Source of the DNA: an uncultured bacterium | GTDB taxonomy: Bacteria; Krumholzibacteriota; Krumholzibacteriia; LZORAL124-64-63 | DNA length: 34,943 nt | NCBI GenBank assembly: GCA_903859215.1 | Contig: CAIOLW010000087.1 | Location: 1-34,943, forward strand | Direction: 5' to 3' | In this document: positions 33,816 through 34,943 of the stretch, piece by piece | Layout of the letters: every line of letters begins with the position of its first letter | Position numbering within the stretch: position 1 is the stretch's first letter | Notes under the pieces: generated by a model | The model's input: only the letters and a program-made list of their open reading frames with translations | Databases searched by the model: none | What the model was told of the DNA's origin: nothing | Position numbers and translations under genes: made by a program

Positions 33816-34607
33816 ATGACCAAGCTCAGTAAGTTCATCATCGTGGCCGCGCTTCTGGCGCTGGCCTGCTCGGCGTACGCCACGAGCGTGCCCGGCTCCG
33901 CCTCGTTCATCACCCGCATCTTCAACGACGATCCGTTTTCGACGCTGGTGACGACGAACAACTTCCCTTCGCTGGTCGAGATTTCCGACACCGCCGTGCC
34001 GCCCGCTGGTTGGGCCAACCTGCACGCCTGGCGCCTGTCGAATGACGGCATCAGCGCCGCCGATTTCATGAACGTCGACGGCTTCGCGATCAGCGCCGAC
34101 GTCCGCATCTCCGGCACCGCGAACGGCGAAGCCGGCCTGCAGCTTGCTCCCTGGTGGAGCGAGGCCGACGGCCGCTTCAACATCCGCACCCCGGACGGCG
34201 AAGTCGCCGTGTTCGGCGGCCGGCTGCCCTTCTACTCGTTCACGGGCACGAACGGTAAGTCCTACGTCGCGGGCACCTGGGTGCGCCTGACGATCATCTA
34301 CCGCACGAACGTGGACATGAACGAGACGCATCCCGCCACCGTCGAGTACATCTACAACGACGGCAGCCCGGTCAGCAGCGGCCAGCTGCCCTTCGACATG
34401 GGCAACCCGGGCGAAGATCCCCCGCACGGCCTGTGGGGCATCCTGAACCCGGCGCATGTCGGCGGCTACATGCAGTTCAACAACATGAGCGGCCAGAGCG
34501 GCCTGACGATGGTCGGTTCGTGGGCCAACATCCAGGTCGAGGATCTCGGCACGGTCGTCCCGTCCGAGCCGACCAGCTGGGGCGATGTGAAGTCGCTGTT
34601 CCGCTAG
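33816..34607 (+). CDS. Secreted jelly-roll (lectin-like) protein
   Basis: A 263-aa exported protein with a signal peptide ending near residue 22 (SAYA). The body is all beta, with strands such as GFAISADVRISG, GEAGLQLAPWWSEADGRFNI, EVAVFGGRLPFYSF and YVAGTWVRLTIIYR, and a late WANIQVEDLG. This suggests a concanavalin/laminin-G-like sandwich, and similar extracellular proteins of unknown function exist from memory. No catalytic motif was recognised. The C-terminus is TSWGDVKSLFR, unlike the IK/VK-ended sorting domains of its neighbours. It lies 108 bases after GH144, has AAGGAG before its ATG and ends the rightward gene set ahead of a strong terminator. A role in glycan binding is inferred from fold and location only. 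Confidence 0.7.
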   Translation: MTKLSKFIIVAALLALACSAYATSVPGSASFITRIFNDDPFSTLVTTNNFPSLVEISDTAVPPAGWANLHAWRLSNDGISAADFMNVDGFAISADVRISGTANGEAGLQLAPWWSEADGRFNIRTPDGEVAVFGGRLPFYSFTGTNGKSYVAGTWVRLTIIYRTNVDMNETHPATVEYIYNDGSPVSSGQLPFDMGNPGEDPPHGLWGILNPAHVGGYMQFNNMSGQSGLTMVGSWANIQVEDLGTVVPSEPTSWGDVKSLFR

Positions 34608-34633
34608 TCTACTGAAGCGACGCTCTCTGCAAG

Positions 34634-34664
34634 GGGCCCGGGGCAACCCGGGCCCTGCGCTTTT
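34634..34664 (+). terminator. Rho-independent terminator closing the glycan locus
   Basis: A perfect 9-bp stem GGGCCCGGG/CCCGGGCCC closes a GCAA tetraloop (34634-34655). A short TGCGC and a TTTT run follow. It lies 26 bases after the last gene and separates the locus from the transporter gene. Confidence 0.85.
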
Positions 34665-34723
34665 GCGCCGGGCGGCGGCGGGCGCTATTGTGGCTGAAAC
34701 CGACCGGATCATGGGGAGAGCAC

Positions 34724-34943
34724 GTGCCCGAGGACCTGAAACCCGCCGCCGCCGCGAGCGTGCCCTCATCGGCCCATTCGCCCGAGGGCCGGCGCGGCGC
34801 CATCTTCGGCGCGTCCGCCTTCCTGTGGTGGGGCTTCGCGCCGCTCTACTTCAAGGCGATCGGCTCGGTGACCCCGCTCGAGGTGCTGGCCCACCGCATC
34901 ACCTGGTCGCTGGTCTTCCTGGTCGTCCTGCTGGGCCTGCGCG
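34724..34943 (+). CDS. rarD: RarD/EamA-family transporter, N-terminal fragment
   Basis: The first 73 codons are visible; the gene continues past the right edge. After a short variable N-terminus the sequence AFLWWGFAPLYFKAIG, then LEVLAHRITWSLVFLVVLLGLR, matches the first two membrane helices of RarD, a ten-helix drug/metabolite-superfamily permease. GTG at 34724 follows GGGGAGAG; an ATG at 34711 is in another frame. It is a separate transcription unit behind the terminator and no link with the glycan locus is indicated. Confidence 0.88.
   Translation, partial: MPEDLKPAAAASVPSSAHSPEGRRGAIFGASAFLWWGFAPLYFKAIGSVTPLEVLAHRITWSLVFLVVLLGLR

Overview
The window is uniformly GC-rich bacterial chromosome. 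Several secreted proteins carry a C-terminal FlgD-Ig/T9SS type A-like sorting domain. There is also a PorV/PorQ-family outer-membrane protein and a TonB-dependent receptor with a CarboxypepD_reg-like N-terminal domain. This combination points to a Gram-negative member of the FCB superphylum, probably one of the GC-rich candidate lineages (Eisenbacteria- or Krumholzibacteriota-like). The phylum is inferred from gene style only; no rRNA is present.

Region 1 (1-5164). A DUF2779/Cas4-like nuclease gene is cut by the left edge and faces away from an AT-richer spacer. An unassigned 297-aa gene follows and ends in a strong terminator. Then comes a tight operon: an ECF sigma factor, a membrane-anchored YfbK-type von Willebrand A protein (coupled by an ATGA overlap) and a CYTH-domain protein.

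Region 2 (5224-16163) is a sensory block. Reading along the minus strand it holds a PAS histidine kinase, a four-PAS hybrid kinase, a response regulator with an N-terminal excisionase-type HTH (ATGA overlap with the hybrid kinase), CheW and a methyl-accepting chemotaxis protein. A receiver/degenerate HD-GYP protein is divergent from the first kinase. It converges, with a 24-nt 3' overlap, on a receiver-PAS/HDOD pair. CheA, CheY and GGDEF/EAL enzymes are not in the window.

Region 3 (16337-34607) is the most interesting part. It looks like a polysaccharide-utilisation locus without SusD, most simply read as a beta-1,2-glucan locus. The minus-strand arm encodes a cytoplasmic GH94 enzyme equivalent to the C-terminal half of cyclic beta-1,2-glucan synthase (1,2-beta-oligoglucan phosphorylase-like) and a GH1 beta-glucosidase. 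A LacI regulator is divergent from it, and two near-identical LacI-type operators bracket the GH94 promoter. The plus-strand arm encodes a secreted double-CBM9 protein, a TonB-dependent receptor, a very large secreted protein, a PorV-like protein, a secreted GH144-type endo-beta-1,2-glucanase candidate and a secreted jelly-roll protein, closed by a terminator. The proposed flow is: surface cleavage and binding, TonB-dependent import, an inner-membrane transporter not seen here, then phosphorolysis and hydrolysis in the cytoplasm. Substrate identity is inference from families.

Region 4 (34724-34943) is the start of a RarD/EamA transporter, cut by the right edge. No tRNA, rRNA, CRISPR array, insertion sequence or attachment site was recognised.
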